In this document: positions 1 through 12,580 of the stretch, in pieces | How positions within the stretch are numbered: the first letter of the stretch is position 1 | How the letters are laid out: each line of letters opens with the position of its first letter | Notes under the pieces: generated by a model | What the model was told of the DNA's origin: nothing | Database searches by the model: none | The model's input: the letters and a program-made list of their open reading frames with translations, nothing else | Assembly: GCA_021432605.1 (NCBI GenBank) | Contig: MU271144.1 | Location: forward strand, 2,166,606 to 2,230,605 | DNA length: 64,000 nucleotides | Direction: 5' to 3' | Source: Coniochaeta sp. PMI_546 | Lineage: Eukaryota > Ascomycota > Sordariomycetes > Coniochaetales > Coniochaetaceae | Translations under genes and position numbers: made by a program

Positions 1-1489
1 ACTTGTTGACCAAGAGTCCATCGGCCGTGATGCCGAAGCCGTACAAGCCCATGCATCCGAATATCATCTGCGGAATGACGAGGACGATGCGGAACTCGGG
101 CTCGTAGACGCCCTTGTTCCACTTGGTCAGCTTCTTGGCGCTCCAGTCGGCCAGGCCGCCGGCGATGACGAAGCCGAGGATGGCGCCGATGAAGGCGCCG
201 ACGTAGGCGTAGCCGGTCCTGACCTCGTCCCACCACAGCGGGTAGCCGAGGAAGAACTGGGCCATGATGACGCCGATGAAGACGGTCCAGCCGATCATGG
301 TGCCCTGGACGAGGCAGGCCCAGAGGAAAGCCGGCTGCAGGAAGAGCGGGAAGGGGCGGAATAGCAGCTTCCAGAACGTCTCGTCCGACTTCCGCCCTGT
401 GAAGATGGCGAGGGACTGGCGGAAGGACTTCTTTGGGATCTCGACCGTACGGGTGGCGGTGACGTTCTCGGGATCGGCGACGGCCTTGTCGGATGAGGTA
501 CCGCGTTCGCGGTCGGCAGACTCGTGGTGCTGGTCCTTCTCGTTCAGCGCTGTATGACTGGTGCCGGTAGCGAGCATGTCAGTATTGAGCGAGGCATCTC
601 GGCGGTACGCGGTCTCCGGGCAGAAGAAGTAGATGAGCGGCAGACATGCACCGCAGAATATTGCGACCAGATAAAAGGTCCACCACCACATCAGGGTGTG
701 GGTGATCTTGCCCACCAGAATAGGGGTGAAGAAAGCACCGCCGAACACGGCAAGGTTAGTGAATGCCATGCGCTTGCCGCGTTCCTAGTCGTACTGTCAG
801 CTCATCGTCTATCATAGCAATGGTGGGCATGTGGGTTTTGCACTCACATGGACGAAGTACAAGTCTCCGACAGTGGCGTTGACAAGTGCTTCGAACGGCG
901 CAGCGCCGACGCCCTGTATGATACGCGCCCAGAGCAGACTCTCATAGCTCGTACTCGCCGCGCCTCCCCAGGCACTGGTCCCGACCAGTATCACGGTCCC
1001 GATAAGGAAGGCATGCCTCTTTCCCCAGATACGGCTGGAGGGGACAAAGAAGAAGCCGCCGACGCCGACTCCGAGCAGGAAGTAGCCGGTCAGCAAGGCG
1101 ACGGCTGTGAATTTGACCGAGAGCCAGAGCGACAGCGTTATGGTGTTGGCGGCGAGGATCGGACCCAGCGAGGTGCCAAAGATTGCCGTCAGTGACAGGA
1201 GAAATGTGATGATATCGCGCCTCCACAGCGGCCAGTTGAGCGGATCGTTGGGGTCGTCGGAGGGCTGGGGCACGAGGATGATGGGAACGGGCCCGCTGGT
1301 GTCCATCTTGAGGCCGGTCACGCCGTCGGCGGCATACTGTGGTCGCGCGGGATCATCGTAGTACTGGTTCGTGCCTTGAGAAATGGTCAGAGGTGTACGT
1401 TATGGGTTGACACTGCTGAGAATTGCGACGGCGACAGGCATACCAGGAACATGTTCCATGACACGGTCCTCAAGGATACCGAGACCCAT
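1..1489 (-). CDS. MFS transporter, DHA-like (5' part; 3' end lies outside the window)
   Basis: Plasma-membrane proton-coupled transporter of the major facilitator superfamily; the substrate cannot be told. I read three exons: 1489-1444, 1374-848 and 784-1 (continuing past base 1). The N terminus begins MGLGILEDRVMEHVPG and leads into a cytosolic stretch with LVPQPSDDPNDPLNWP, the usual lead-in to the first membrane helix in this fungal DHA-like group. Helices 1-4 follow in exon 2. Exon 3 opens with ERGKRMAFTNLAVFGGAFF (helix 5 region), then the long charged central loop and further helices. Introns of 69 and 63 nt start GTATGC and GTGAGT. About 452 residues are present. It is divergent from the CFEM gene across a 1.4 kb spacer. 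Family assignment is firm; drug versus nutrient transport is open. Confidence 0.85.
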
Positions 1490-2894
1490 CGTGGCGGTCG
1501 CCTCTCCTTAAGAGGTGATGTCTGATGCTATATCAATCCGTCTTTCGAATTATATCTTCCGGCTCCGATACGTTAAAAAAGACGCATCGCCGGTAGAGGT
1601 GCCTTTAGCTTCCTCTCTCGAGTGAAATTGTCATTTGGTTGTGATAAGTGATAAGAGACGTCGTGCTTACGCCGCGATCACGATCACGATTGCTACTGCA
1701 GAGAAAGGCCGGGTTCCATCAAGAATCCAAGGGCTCGGGGCAGGACTAATATCCGTGTCCCGCTATACTGCAGCCCAATCAATAGCGTGCAGTCATTGAA
1801 CAAGATTGACAAGGGTTCAGGACAGCTGAAGCTCTTCAAGCCCTGCAAGCCACACTGCTTCAGACCCAACTCTCGGGCCCAATAGCGGCTTCACACGCCG
1901 TCACAGTCCATTGAATCCAGAACTTCTTAGTGTCATTGCCAGCTCTCTGAATCTTGGGACATTCCAACGAGAGCCTCAGCCCTCAGGAGCCCAGTGAGTC
2001 CCATAAACCGTCGCCAAGGTGCCAGATTTGGATCTGCCGAAGAGCTCCGTTGCTCTATCTCGTTGGGCGAATCACAGGGATGATCGTCGCTGGAAATCCT
2101 TGCGGGGAACCTGGTTGGAGTATCATTCTCAGAGTTTCGATTTGACTTCCATCTCACTGCCAGCCGGGATGATGTTGGGTTCGACTGAAGTTGTAGGATA
2201 CTGGCATATACACTACATCATCCCACCCGGTAAGTCTGCTTCCGAAGTTGCAGGATCGAATCAGTCTTGTCTTCCAAAATGTTATGCTTTGGCGCAGCAG
2301 GATCTCGCTGTATCGCCATTTATCGCGGCCACCACGATGTTACTATGCGGTAGATTTCCCCCATTGCCCCTTGACATTGGAGATAATTTTCATTTGTGAC
2401 CATTCGAGCACACCAGTTAACAGCTCTCTCTCTCCGTCTCTCTCTCTTTGTAAGTACTTTGTAGCTATAATTCGGGCTTTCTCGACAGCCCGTCGGTCGG
2501 AAAGGCCGGTCCAAAGACTTCCAGGTTGTCAGTGTGTGTGTGGCCTTTGATGGAAGCTGTTGTGGCTTGGTCCCCTTGTGCTTGGCGTGGATGCAGGTCA
2601 GATCGCCCGCTTCCCTGTCCAATGTCGATTTACCACAGTCACTGCAGAGTAGGTAAAGTAGTGTGTGTGCCGGAATGACCCAGCCAATCGCGTCTGGGCA
2701 GTGCCCACTGCGCGGGTTCGTGTAGACTCTAAATGGGTGCTCCCTTTCCCCCAAATCGTCCCCAATGCAGACTGGCAGAGCTCCAAAGTTCCCATCTTTT
2801 GCGACTCGTCCCTGATAACAACATCACAGAGTTCTACAATAACAAAAAGACACAGAACCCAATTCCTCACGAAATATACCTTACCTGATCAACC
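1490..2894. other. Spacer between divergent MFS and CFEM genes
   Basis: Probable promoter region for both neighbours. It contains a pyrimidine-rich CT tract around 2424-2450, of the kind often found in fungal core promoters. Short open frames here have no recognisable content. Confidence 0.5.
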
Positions 2895-3530
2895 ATGAAG
2901 GCCTTCACACTTGCCCTCCCTCTGGCCCTAGCCAGCCTCTCCCTCGCCCAACTCCAAGGTCTTCCCACCTGCGCAGTACGTCTTGCCGTCCCCACCCCTT
3001 TAAACACTCGTAACAACAACCTCGTCCCAACCTCTCAGACCCTAACTCTCCCCCTTTAGCAAGGCTGCGCCAACATCTTCCTGAACGGCGGCATCGGCAA
3101 CTGCGGCCGCGATGCCGAGTGCATCTGCGCCGACAAGTCCTTCATCTCCGCCATCAGCTGCTGCCTGATCGACGCCTGCAACGCCGACGACCAGCAGAAG
3201 GCCATCGACTTCGCCCAGCAGATCTGCCAGGCCCAGAAGGTCAGCGTGCCCAACACCGTCTCGTGCGCGTCCACCTCGACCAGCGGCGGCGCCCAGTCCA
3301 CCAGCACCACCCCGGCCTCCAACTCGGCCGGCACCGTCACCACCACGTCCGCCACCACCAGCACGGGCAGCTCCACCACCAGCGCCTCCACGACGACCAG
3401 CACCGGAACAGCTGCGACGCAGAGCACCAGCACCTCGAGGAGCGCTTCGGGCAACGTCGGCCCGAGGCAGACTGCTGCTCCTGTGCTGGGCGCCCTGGGC
3501 GGAATCTTGGCCGCTGCTGCGCTGCTCTAA
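2895..3530 (+). CDS. CFEM-domain GPI-anchored cell-wall/secreted protein
   Basis: Small extracellular protein with a cysteine-rich CFEM domain, a fungus-specific fold used in haem/iron capture, adhesion or as an effector. Two exons, 2895-2975 and 3060-3530, give 183 residues. Residues 1-18 (MKAFTLALPLALASLSLA) form a clear signal peptide. The cysteines follow PTC-x3-C, then NC, ECIC, SCC, AC and a last IC 16 residues later, which fits the eight-cysteine CFEM pattern plus one extra Cys in the CC pair. An Asp sits in GRDAEC, where CFEM proteins carry the Asp that coordinates haem iron. A Ser/Thr-rich stalk (about residues 85-155) and a hydrophobic C terminus (LGALGGILAAAALL) indicate a GPI anchor. 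Whether it binds haem or acts in host contact is not visible. Confidence 0.93.
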
Positions 3531-4467
3531 GCTGGATGGCCTTTGGGTAGCTACCTCATATCATAAGCTTGGCGTGCGCGACTTTGAGAGGTCGTGGTTG
3601 AAGGCTGATATATAATGGATCTACAGATGGTAGCTGGGTGGTGAGCAGTTGTGTGAGCAGATGTAATAATGCCGTTGTACAGATATATCTGGTTGCGATG
3701 GGAACTTTGTTGTTATCTTGTAGCGTAGCGGATATGACTATGTGAATTACCTACTATATACTATTATCAGATCAATCTGGGTCTTGCGTTTACTCGCCAT
3801 CCTACACTTACCTGCATTGCATGGTCTCACCAGAGTCCAGATGACAGTCCTCGGTCAGATCGCGATTAGATCGTTGATCGATCGGGGCATGTGCCTCACG
3901 GCTGTTGGGTTGACACATGTTGTGGCCGTAATTCTAAAGGTCACGACAAGCCACCGGAAGCAACATCCCTCAACAACAACGATGCGGATCTGGACAGAAT
4001 ATCACAAATCCTAGAACATAATTCTTATCTATTATATATGTCTAATGACTTGCATCTCGAGATCGATGATAAAACAGAGACTCTGTTCCCGACAGCTCAG
4101 CCATATCCCAACTTCCAAACCCTGAACGCCCCGGAAACCAAGCCACTACCTAGTGATGTATGCAAGTCTTGCTCTTCGTCTTGACCTGGCTTGTCTAAAA
4201 CAATTTGTAACAGGACCGACCCAGTGTGTTCCCATCCATTGCACCATGCCAACCCCATCTTGATCTTGCAGATATGATATGCATAAGACCACCATCATGT
4301 TAACGCCACAACCCATGCCATCAACCAGGAAAAATGCTCTTTCTAGTAGTCTCTAGCCTCTGCTGAATCCAAAAAAAAGACCGATCTACGTCTCTCTCTA
4401 GTCTTCAGCTCTTCCTGTGCCCCCTCAACCTCCCCCTCAACCACAATCGCAAGCGCGGCCTTGACTT
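3531..4467. other. Spacer between convergent CFEM and CSC1-type genes
   Basis: Holds the 3' untranslated regions of the two converging genes. I see no further gene or repeat. Confidence 0.5.
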
Positions 4468-7400
4468 CTAGTTCTGGCCCCACGCCCCGCTCGGTTTCCG
4501 CCCCTGCCCCGACCCAGGATTACTCGCATCCCTCGTGGCCCGCGGCGCCCTGCCCCGGAAGTAGTCGTAGTGCATCGCCTGGTCGACCTGGTTCTCCGTC
4601 GGCGGCGTGTGCACCGCATAGTCCTCCTCCGCCGTCTGCGGCAAGCCGCCGTACCCGTACGGACCCCCGCCCAGCATTCCCGGCGCCCGCGGGTTGCCGA
4701 TCCCCAGGCCCAGGCCCAGCGGCCCGCTCGCCGACCTGTCGAGGCTGTGGTCGCGCGACCGCGGAGTCGCCGGGACCGAGGAGGGGAGGAGCGGCGGCGA
4801 CAGCGGCATCCCCGCCGCGTTGCTCACGAGGTTCGTGTCGCTGCCGTTGCCGAGGTTGTACACCGGGGTCCTGTTCCGTCTGGACGTGCCATCTACGGGT
4901 CCCAGCGGAGGGGTGTTGTAAGGTGACCCGTGCTGACTCCCCGATTGCTGCGGCGAGCCGTACGGGCCCGGATAGCCGTTGTCGGCTCCCTCGGTGTGAG
5001 GCGAGAAGGCCCGTCGGTTGCCGTGGGCGAAACCCATGCCCCCGGGAGGCGTGCCCGGCCTGGACTCGCTGAACATGGTGCCCGGCGTGCCCGGGCGGAC
5101 AATGTCCGACGGCCGTCCAAAGAGCTCTCCCGCGCCGTGCTCGGCGGCGAATTCGTCGCGGTTCTTGTAGAACTCGAAGTCGAGGCGGGACTCGGGGACG
5201 AGTTCGAATCCCGGCAGACCCGGTGAGAGCTTGCCCGGCTTACCGGCGGCCATCGAGTCGAGCACGTAGGTGTCGCTGTAGCCGCTGACGGTCGTGTCGT
5301 CGCCGTGTCCGGCCCCGCGCCCGTCCGTCAGCCGGCCCTGGTACACGCTTGCTAGGATGTTCTGCGCCTTGGCGTGGACCATGGGGGTGATGAGCGGCTT
5401 GTACAGGGCGGGATGACCGAACCGGGAGGCAAGACGGTCGTTCCTCATGCTCTCCTGCTTCACATTCAGGCCTTCCTCGGCTCGGTGCTGAATGACTCTT
5501 GTGGAGAAGAAGTGTATCTTCTCGTCAAACATGCGGGCGCAGAAGATCTTGAATCCAAGCAAGACGAAGGGCAACGGCGCCACCGCGTAGGCCTGGTAAT
5601 GCGTCCCATCGCCACGGACCCAAACGACGAGGAAGACAACCATGTTCGAGATAAAGGTGCCGAACAGGAAGCGGTTGAACAGCACCCGCCAGAACATGCC
5701 TCCAGATTCTGTCTTGGTGATGAAGACGTACAGTAATAGGTACTTCTTCAGTGCGACGTCAATGCAGAAGTAGAGGGCTGCCGCAGGGAGAACGAGAGGC
5801 TGGATAGGAGCGTAGGCGAGAGTGACTGTCGCGTAGAAGAGGAAATTGTTGTAGTAGCTCGCATAATCGAACGGAGGCGGCGCGGTAAGTTCAATGAGTT
5901 CCCGAGGCGTCGGGCTGGAAAACTTCCTCATGATGAAGCTGTAGAACAGGGTCCAGAGCTGCGCAAGGTCGATCGCGGCACCGAGCTGGCGCTGCAGGAG
6001 CCAGGTAACCCAGAAAGTGGAGATGGAGCAGAGGGCAATGAAGACGGTGTTGCCGAAGTTGGCCTGGACGATCGATTGCCACGCGTCTATCCCCTTGTCC
6101 GTCTGCTGCACAACGGCGGACACGAAGGCCCACACTGCGCTGAAGACGGAGAAGACGATCAGGTTGTTGAATACGAAAAAGGAATACAACTTCGCTGCAA
6201 CGTGCCTCTCACGGCCGGTCTTGGTCTGATCTCCGGCTCTCATCGACAGGCGCCGGAAGATCACGGGGAGGAGCAGGTAGACGAGCGACGTCAATGCCGG
6301 CGACGCGATACCCTGCACAATCGACCAGAAGCCATAGCTTGATTCGAGCGACCTCTGGAACGCCGGCCAGACCTTGCCGAGATTTCCGAGGTTGACGAGG
6401 AAGATGGCAATCATGGCGTTCGGTGCGATCCATAAGAGCGTCAATATCACGATCCAGAGGTTGTTCCACAGCCTCCTCCTGGCTCGAGTCGCTGCCGTCA
6501 GGGGCATGTTGTCCCAGATGATGTCATTCGGTCGTGGCGCAAGTCTGACTGTCGTACCATGTGGTTTCTTCTTGCGCAAGGTATAGGCGATAGCGTGAGC
6601 CTCGCTGATGTCTGCATAAGAGGCGAACCCGTAACCCATAGCATTCCTCTTGTCGACACTTTGGCGAACCTCTTTGATCTCCAATTCAAGCTCCTTGATG
6701 CGCTGCGTGAGATATTCGATGGCGTCGATCTTCTGGCCCTTAGGGTATGTCCCGTATGACCGATCCTTTTTCGAAGGGTGACAGACGGGCCGTGCTGGTG
6801 GTAGATTCTGGGGGTCTTTGAGGTAGATCGCCAGCACCTTCTCCAGCTTGCGCACGGTCTTATCGTGCTCCTTGATCAACTCCGGCAGGATCTTGACGTT
6901 CCGAGCGATCGCTGTTCTCGAGAAGGACGAATTAGGAACAACTTCATCGATGATTCTTGCGATGCCTTCGTCGGTGCTCAAAGTCTTCGGGATATCGTAC
7001 AACTAGGTGACACATCAGCAAAAGCGGCTCAACAGTGCAGCTCAGCCCTAGCCAGGAGGCAAACTCACCATCAGGGTTCTCGCGTGCAAGCTTTGTTGGT
7101 ATTCCATGCTCTGAAAGTATTGGCGTCTTAAGAGCAGGACCCTTCTGTAGTTCCACCAGAGGAAGCCACAGATGATGATGTTCACCAACCAGGCGAAAAC
7201 CACCAAGGCCCATTGCGCAGAACCCCAAACATTCAGGGGTGTGATCCGACCTAGCCACGAGTCGTTGTCGTACGGGACGCTCTTGGTATAGTTGACAGGG
7301 ATAAGGATGCAGCAGCCGAGAATGGACAGGATCAGAAACATGTTCCGGCACATTCTAGTGAAGCGCATGAAGAGCGTCGCATCCATGCCGATGAGGGTGA

Positions 7401-7802
7401 CGAGGTCCTGTTCGGTTGTGGTCCACAAGGGCCCGATCCAGGCAAAGATGCCTTTGCCCAGCGGGGGCGGCGCATGTTTTTCGTCGGCATGTTTGAGTTT
7501 GGGAGCGTATACGACGCTGTTGTAGGGTCGAAGGAGCGAGAAGGCGAGGGCAATGCCTGCGGTTATGCCAATCGAGGATCCCAGGGCGGCCCAGATGGAG
7601 GATGCTTGCAGCTGAGGGTCTGTCGTTAGCTGTCTGTCAAGTTACGGTACTGAGGTGATCTAAGCCTTACCTGCTTGTCGAAGGGTTTCTGTAGGAGCCC
7701 TAGGAGGATCTGTGTTGGGTCGTTTGGATCTGCTTGCGAAGACTGGCTCTCCTGGCTGTCTCTTCGCAGCAGCACGAGAGCTGCTTGGAAGGCTGCTTCC
7801 AT
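4468..7802 (-). CDS. CSC1: CSC1/OSCA (DUF221, RSN1_7TM) stress-gated cation channel
   Basis: Predicted osmosensitive/mechanosensitive calcium-permeable channel of the OSCA/TMEM63 family, in the plasma membrane or secretory pathway. Exons 7802-7671, 7629-7069 and 7002-4468 give about 1075 residues. The first intron, at 41 nt, is very short. The order is typical: one helix near residues 55-75, two more within about 130-210, then a large cytosolic PHM7-type domain (about 232-410, starting LYDIPKTL). The RSN1_7TM pore block follows to about residue 700. The C-terminal ~300 residues are low-complexity, rich in Gly, Pro and Ser, and probably unstructured and regulatory. Start ATG at 7802 is the first in frame with the spliced message. 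This belongs to the fungal Phm7/Rsn1 side of the family; the exact paralogue is uncertain. Confidence 0.92.
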
Positions 7803-10343
7803 GGCGTGTAATTGGGTACCCGGGCTGGGTGTACGGCACGTGGCTTTTGTGCTCAGACACTGGTCGATATATCGGTGGTTATGGTGTAGCAGATGTCGTT
7901 CGGAAAAGGGGGTCGTCTCGGAGCTGGCGCTTCGGCTTCTCTCTGTTTAAACGAGTGGCATACGGCGTGACAGATGTCCTGGCAGCCGAGGGTAACGAAG
8001 AGCACGCGTTCGAGGAAAGCTCAACAAACCTGACTCTGACCTCTTGTTAAGCTGGAAAAGTCATGTCGGTTTCGGGTGTGTGGAATGTAGGGAGGCGCTG
8101 TCCTTCAGCAAGACCTAAGTGACGTAGGCCTATCAAGCACGGGAATATCCACTCGAGATCAACACTCGCAGCAGGTGCAACAAAGGGTTTTAGTACACGG
8201 ACAGACAAAAGATGATATAACGATATAGGAAAAGTGTATGTGTAAAAGTTGATCAGGCGATCAATAGGCGAGGAAACAAGAATCAGGGGTCGAAGGGAAA
8301 CAAAGGTCAATGAAGAGAGGGATGTCAGGGTACTGGAGAAGACTGCGGATTTCTAGAACATCACCAGCGGGCCAAGCATCTACAAGTGCAACTCCTCCAC
8401 TGCAGCTAGTAGTGTAGCATACAAAGATAGTGTGTGAGAGGAAGCCGAGTTCAAAAAAAAGTCCTTTCCTTCTCCGACCACACCATCAGAAACACACCAT
8501 GCCACATCTGGCAGTTAGCGATGATGCTGGGATGCCTCAATGGGTTCCTTTCCCCGAGCAAAGAAGCGCTGCTTGACAGTTGACACGCGCCTGACATCCA
8601 CACGCAGTCTTCTTCTGGCACAGAGATTTTTCTTTGCTCAACCAGCAGAAACGGCTCCCGAAAAGATGACGGAAGGATCGCATCTGATCGCTCCTTGATC
8701 ATTGGGTGAGATCAGCTGAAACCCCTGGGACGGCCCACTGACTGTGGCTTGCTGGGTCTCTCCTGGGTCTTTACCGTTGCCACGCCTGGGCGCTACCCCA
8801 GTAAAAGTCCCTAAGGTACACTAGGAATCCCTTTGCTGTTGCAATGGAGACAGTGTTTTGCCAAAGGCGAGACCGAAGCCGCCCAGTGCCAGTGGCTATT
8901 TCAGGCGCAGTCCACTTTTTGATGCTGTGGGCCTGAAGTGCGTACCAGTGTACACGTATGCGTGTATTGGTCCACCGAGACGGGGAAGAAGAATACGAGC
9001 TTTTTTTTGCAAACCACTTTCGATCCATCACAGATTCGTCAAAGCAGCATGATGCAATGCATTATGTGCAAATTGATTTGCATTCCAGTACGAACTCGTA
9101 AATGGCAGACGCACGGTCAGTGAGGGCTCCCATTTCATGGCTATACCTTACCACAGTAGTGTACACTACCTATACGTCCCCGCTTCTTCGATATCGACAT
9201 CGATATCGACATCTCGGCTAGAACATCTGCGTGGCTGTGTAGCACTACAGTGACTACACACATATAACATACATTTATGATCCGTTTATAACCTTGCCCT
9301 TTACGCATGAAGAGCAGAAATTTAGGGGTCCGCTTTCGTCTACTTTATTCGTAAAGGTTGAGTAAAACACAGCACGGCTGTCCTTGTTCACTTGAAACAA
9401 GCAATCGGATCACCAGGTCCACGGTGCAACTGGTCCCCCGGCATCCACTGGTGATTTGCAGTCTTTCCATGGTCCTGGGAAGATCTGGCGTCTTACCGAG
9501 CTTCAGCAAGACCAGATGACTCTCCCGCTCTTCCTAACCATGGTTAGAGCGTAGACTTCTATCTTGTACCATGTTGGAAACACCAGACGATATTCTACCC
9601 AGATTTGCTCAAATTCCCCCTGCGCGGTCATTTCAATGTATCTACTATGGGAGGCATCCCTCGGTTTGCAACTGACCTCCCTTGCCTGATTGCCAGCTCT
9701 AGCTACTTACTTCTCCATGTGTCTGACCCATGGGCGGTGTGGCCTTGTGAAAAGCAAATCAAATCACGAAAAATATAGCAAGTTCCAGTCTACAGCATCA
9801 CGGCTTAGAATAAGCCTGTCAGACCGTCACCATGAGCACTGAAGCATGCCGGGAATAGACAGCCCTCCTAGGCTTATAAAATGTCTCAATAAGCTCTTGC
9901 CTCGGCAGTGAAGGCTGTGAACATCTAACACGATAGAGACTCCGGCAGAGCAGATTCGAATTACAAGAACACGCTGACAGTGCAATGTGGAAGAGACCTT
10001 TCTTCTTTATTTGGAGCCTGGAGTTCGCTACCTACTATGTACATGTACATTCCGATTGCGTCTCCCCGCGCATACGGAAGAGACGGCCAACACTTATAGT
10101 CGCGGGTGCACTAACTCCCGTCGCGAAGGAGAGTGAAGAAAGCCTCACCAAGGAGGGAGACTGACGGTCACAACACACACCTACATTCTCGAAAACCAGA
10201 TAGTCCCAATGCCCAGCCAAACCGACCCGACACACTTTTGTACCATCATGTTTTCCACAAACAGAGCAAAGAAAAGGGAGAGAAAAAACAGGAAACATAC
10301 ATATCACACCGTTCAAGACATCACTCGTACCGCTGCCCAGCAA
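7803..10343. other. 2.5 kb spacer upstream of the channel gene
   Basis: No convincing gene. It includes a short tandem of ATATCGACATCG near 9190-9213 and the 14-bp palindrome at 9156-9169. The rest is promoter of the channel gene and 3' flank of the AT-hook-like gene. Confidence 0.45.
9156..9169. repeat. Perfect 14-bp palindrome GTAGTGTACACTAC
   Basis: The sequence is its own reverse complement. Its half-site (GTAGTGTA) recurs many times in the long spacers further along the window. Confidence 0.8.
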
Positions 10344-11369
10344 TCACTGGTCGATAGGGCCCTGGCTCCTCGTCTTCCTCAGCGTCCTGCCCACCGCCTC
10401 CTTCGCCTTCTCAAGAGGCTTCTTGTCCTTCTTGGCCGGACGTCCGGGCTTCTTGGCCTTGGCCTTGCCGTTGGTGCCGTTTGCGTCGGACTTGGCCTTC
10501 TTCGCGTCGCCGTTGGCCGCCGCCGGCTCCTCGGCCTTGCGCTTCTCGCCCGTGGGCACGGCGGCGGCGGCGGCGTCGAGCTTCTCCTCGGGGGCGGGCG
10601 GCTGGGTCATCTCAACGTCCTTCTCGGCGCCATTGGTCTTTGCGGCTAGCGTCTCTTCGGCGGGCTTTTCCTCAGTGGCCGATTCCTTGACTTCCTGGGC
10701 GGCGGGCGCCGCGGCAAGATCTGCGGGGGCGGTGGCGGGGGCAGGGGCCGGCGCGTCATCGCCCAGTGCGCCGGCCGCAGTCGAGGGATCCTCCTTGGGC
10801 GCAGCGTCCTCTTGCTTCTCGCCTCCGACGGCCGTGCTGACTGGAGCAGCGTCTGCGACGGCGTCCTCTGCTTTTCCTGACTCGGTCGGCGCAGCTTGCT
10901 CCTCCTTTGAGGCAACTGCCTCCTGCTTGTCGCCGGTGGCGGCAGTACCGACTGGTAGATTGCTGGTGACTGGATCGTCGGCCTTGGGGAACTCGGCGTC
11001 AGAAGTGGCCTTGTCCCCCGGCGCCTTGTCCTCGGTCGGCTTGATGCCCTCAGCCTCGTCCGGAACCTTTAGAGGCTCTGGGGCGTCAGACGTGGGTTGC
11101 GCAGGAGCAATCTTTTCCTGTGCTGTAGCTATGAGACCGTCAAGGAACCGGTGTCAGCATTGTGTACATGTCTGCTTTCCCCTGTGGGAAAACTAGCCAT
11201 CAAGGGATGTTATGTCTGATGGAGAGGTGTCGAAACGGAGCGCATAGCATCTATAAGTCCAATTGGAATGCTTGAAAGGACTGCGCTCTGCTACTCGTGC
11301 CTCCAATCTCGATAAGGATGGGTTATTTATGTTGCGACGAAGCTTACCTTGGTCGACTTCCGCTGCCAT
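10344..11369 (-). CDS. Low-complexity acidic/basic protein with AT-hook-like C terminus
   Basis: A protein of about 266 residues, probably nuclear; I do not recognise it as a named family. Exon 1 (11369-11348) is only 22 nt and encodes MAAEVDQ. After a ~225-nt intron, exon 2 runs from 11122 (acceptor CTACAG; ATAG six bases earlier is also in frame) to 10344. Residues up to about 190 are rich in Ala, Glu, Asp, Pro and Lys with no hydrophobic core. The C-terminal third is strongly basic and carries KAKKPGRPAKKDKK, whose GRP core flanked by Lys resembles an AT-hook, and ends RKTRSQGPIDQ. It is probably a disordered chromatin-associated protein (inference). The open frame on the opposite strand is an antisense shadow of the biased composition. 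Confidence 0.72.
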
Positions 11370-12580
11370 GGCGATGACGTAAGAGCGGGCTGAGTTGAGG
11401 CGCGAAGGTTACTCTAGGATCGTAAAGGTGAGGTGAGGCTAATCAAAGGGTATCAGGCGGTTTCGTGAACAATGCGTGTCTACTAACAATGGCGATGGTA
11501 AATATGGTTTGATTTTCACAGCAGGAAGATGTCGAGAGTGTTGATGAAGTGGAGAGAGTTCTGAGACGGGAAGAAGAGGTGAGGTTGGAAAGCGCATGCC
11601 ATCGCACAGTTCGAGAAGATGCCGTCGCACGAGCGAATCATCTAACAGAACCAAGGTCTGGAATGCTTGGTGGAGGCGGAGAGAGTGTGGAGGGGGTGAT
11701 GGAAGGGGGAAAGCTTGAAGCAGGTTCGTAGCAATATAGTACCTTACCTTACTGTGCAGTAGGTAGCGTGCTGGATGCGGGAGCCATCGGTACATCGTTT
11801 TCTCAGAGCTCTTCGATACATTGCATTTCGTTCTCTCGCACTTGAGCCGGGAGGCATTTGTTAGCCACCGGCGTATCTCGTCGACTCTCCACCACCGGAG
11901 AACGACTTCCTGGATATCATATCACTAGCAGCCAAGTACCCTGGTACGTGTACTATAATAGGATCGGATCACAGCACAGCTAAGGTAGCCAGCAGCTCCT
12001 CAAGCCAGCCTCCCATCATCCCCATCCCCCAGCACTCAGCATCCGAACCATGTATTTCTCAGTATTTCCACACCTGACAACCCCTTCCGGGCTGTCACAT
12101 TCACCTCCCTCCGAGTCCCTCGTTCGTCTTTCCCCTGGTGTCTTTCACTGTCCAACTCCCAAGATCAATTGTCTCATTAATTGGTTCTCCGTTGATCCGC
12201 CCCAAGGTTTGCACTGTGTGCAGCTTTGAGCTCTTTGCATTTTGCCCTACCAATCATTTCCCCCGTTCTCCTTCCAGATGGCACTCTCTAAATTCTGCCA
12301 TTGCCGCTGTTGTTCGGTTCGACAAGCCATAATAACTTCATTCCCTCTTTGCGCACTAACAGCAGTCTGAGCACTAACAACATTGACTTCCAAACAGGCT
12401 ATTGATTTGCTTTGGTAGCATGCAAGACATTATGCATCCTTGCATGCCTCTTGCGTTTCCAGCCTCTCCACTTCTGGCGTACCACTCAGCACTGTTACCT
12501 TACCTTACATAATACCATACAAAGTACCTAAGGTAGTACTCTGCTTGCCCCACACTCTCGCGTAGCACGGACCTACCTAC

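Noticed and set aside
4461-5072. Pro/Arg/Ser-rich open frame on the plus strand
   Set aside because: Antisense to the low-complexity tail of the channel gene.
10423-11196. 257-codon Ala/Ser-rich open frame on the plus strand
   Set aside because: Mirror image of the Ala/Glu/Lys-rich AT-hook-like gene; composition shadow only.
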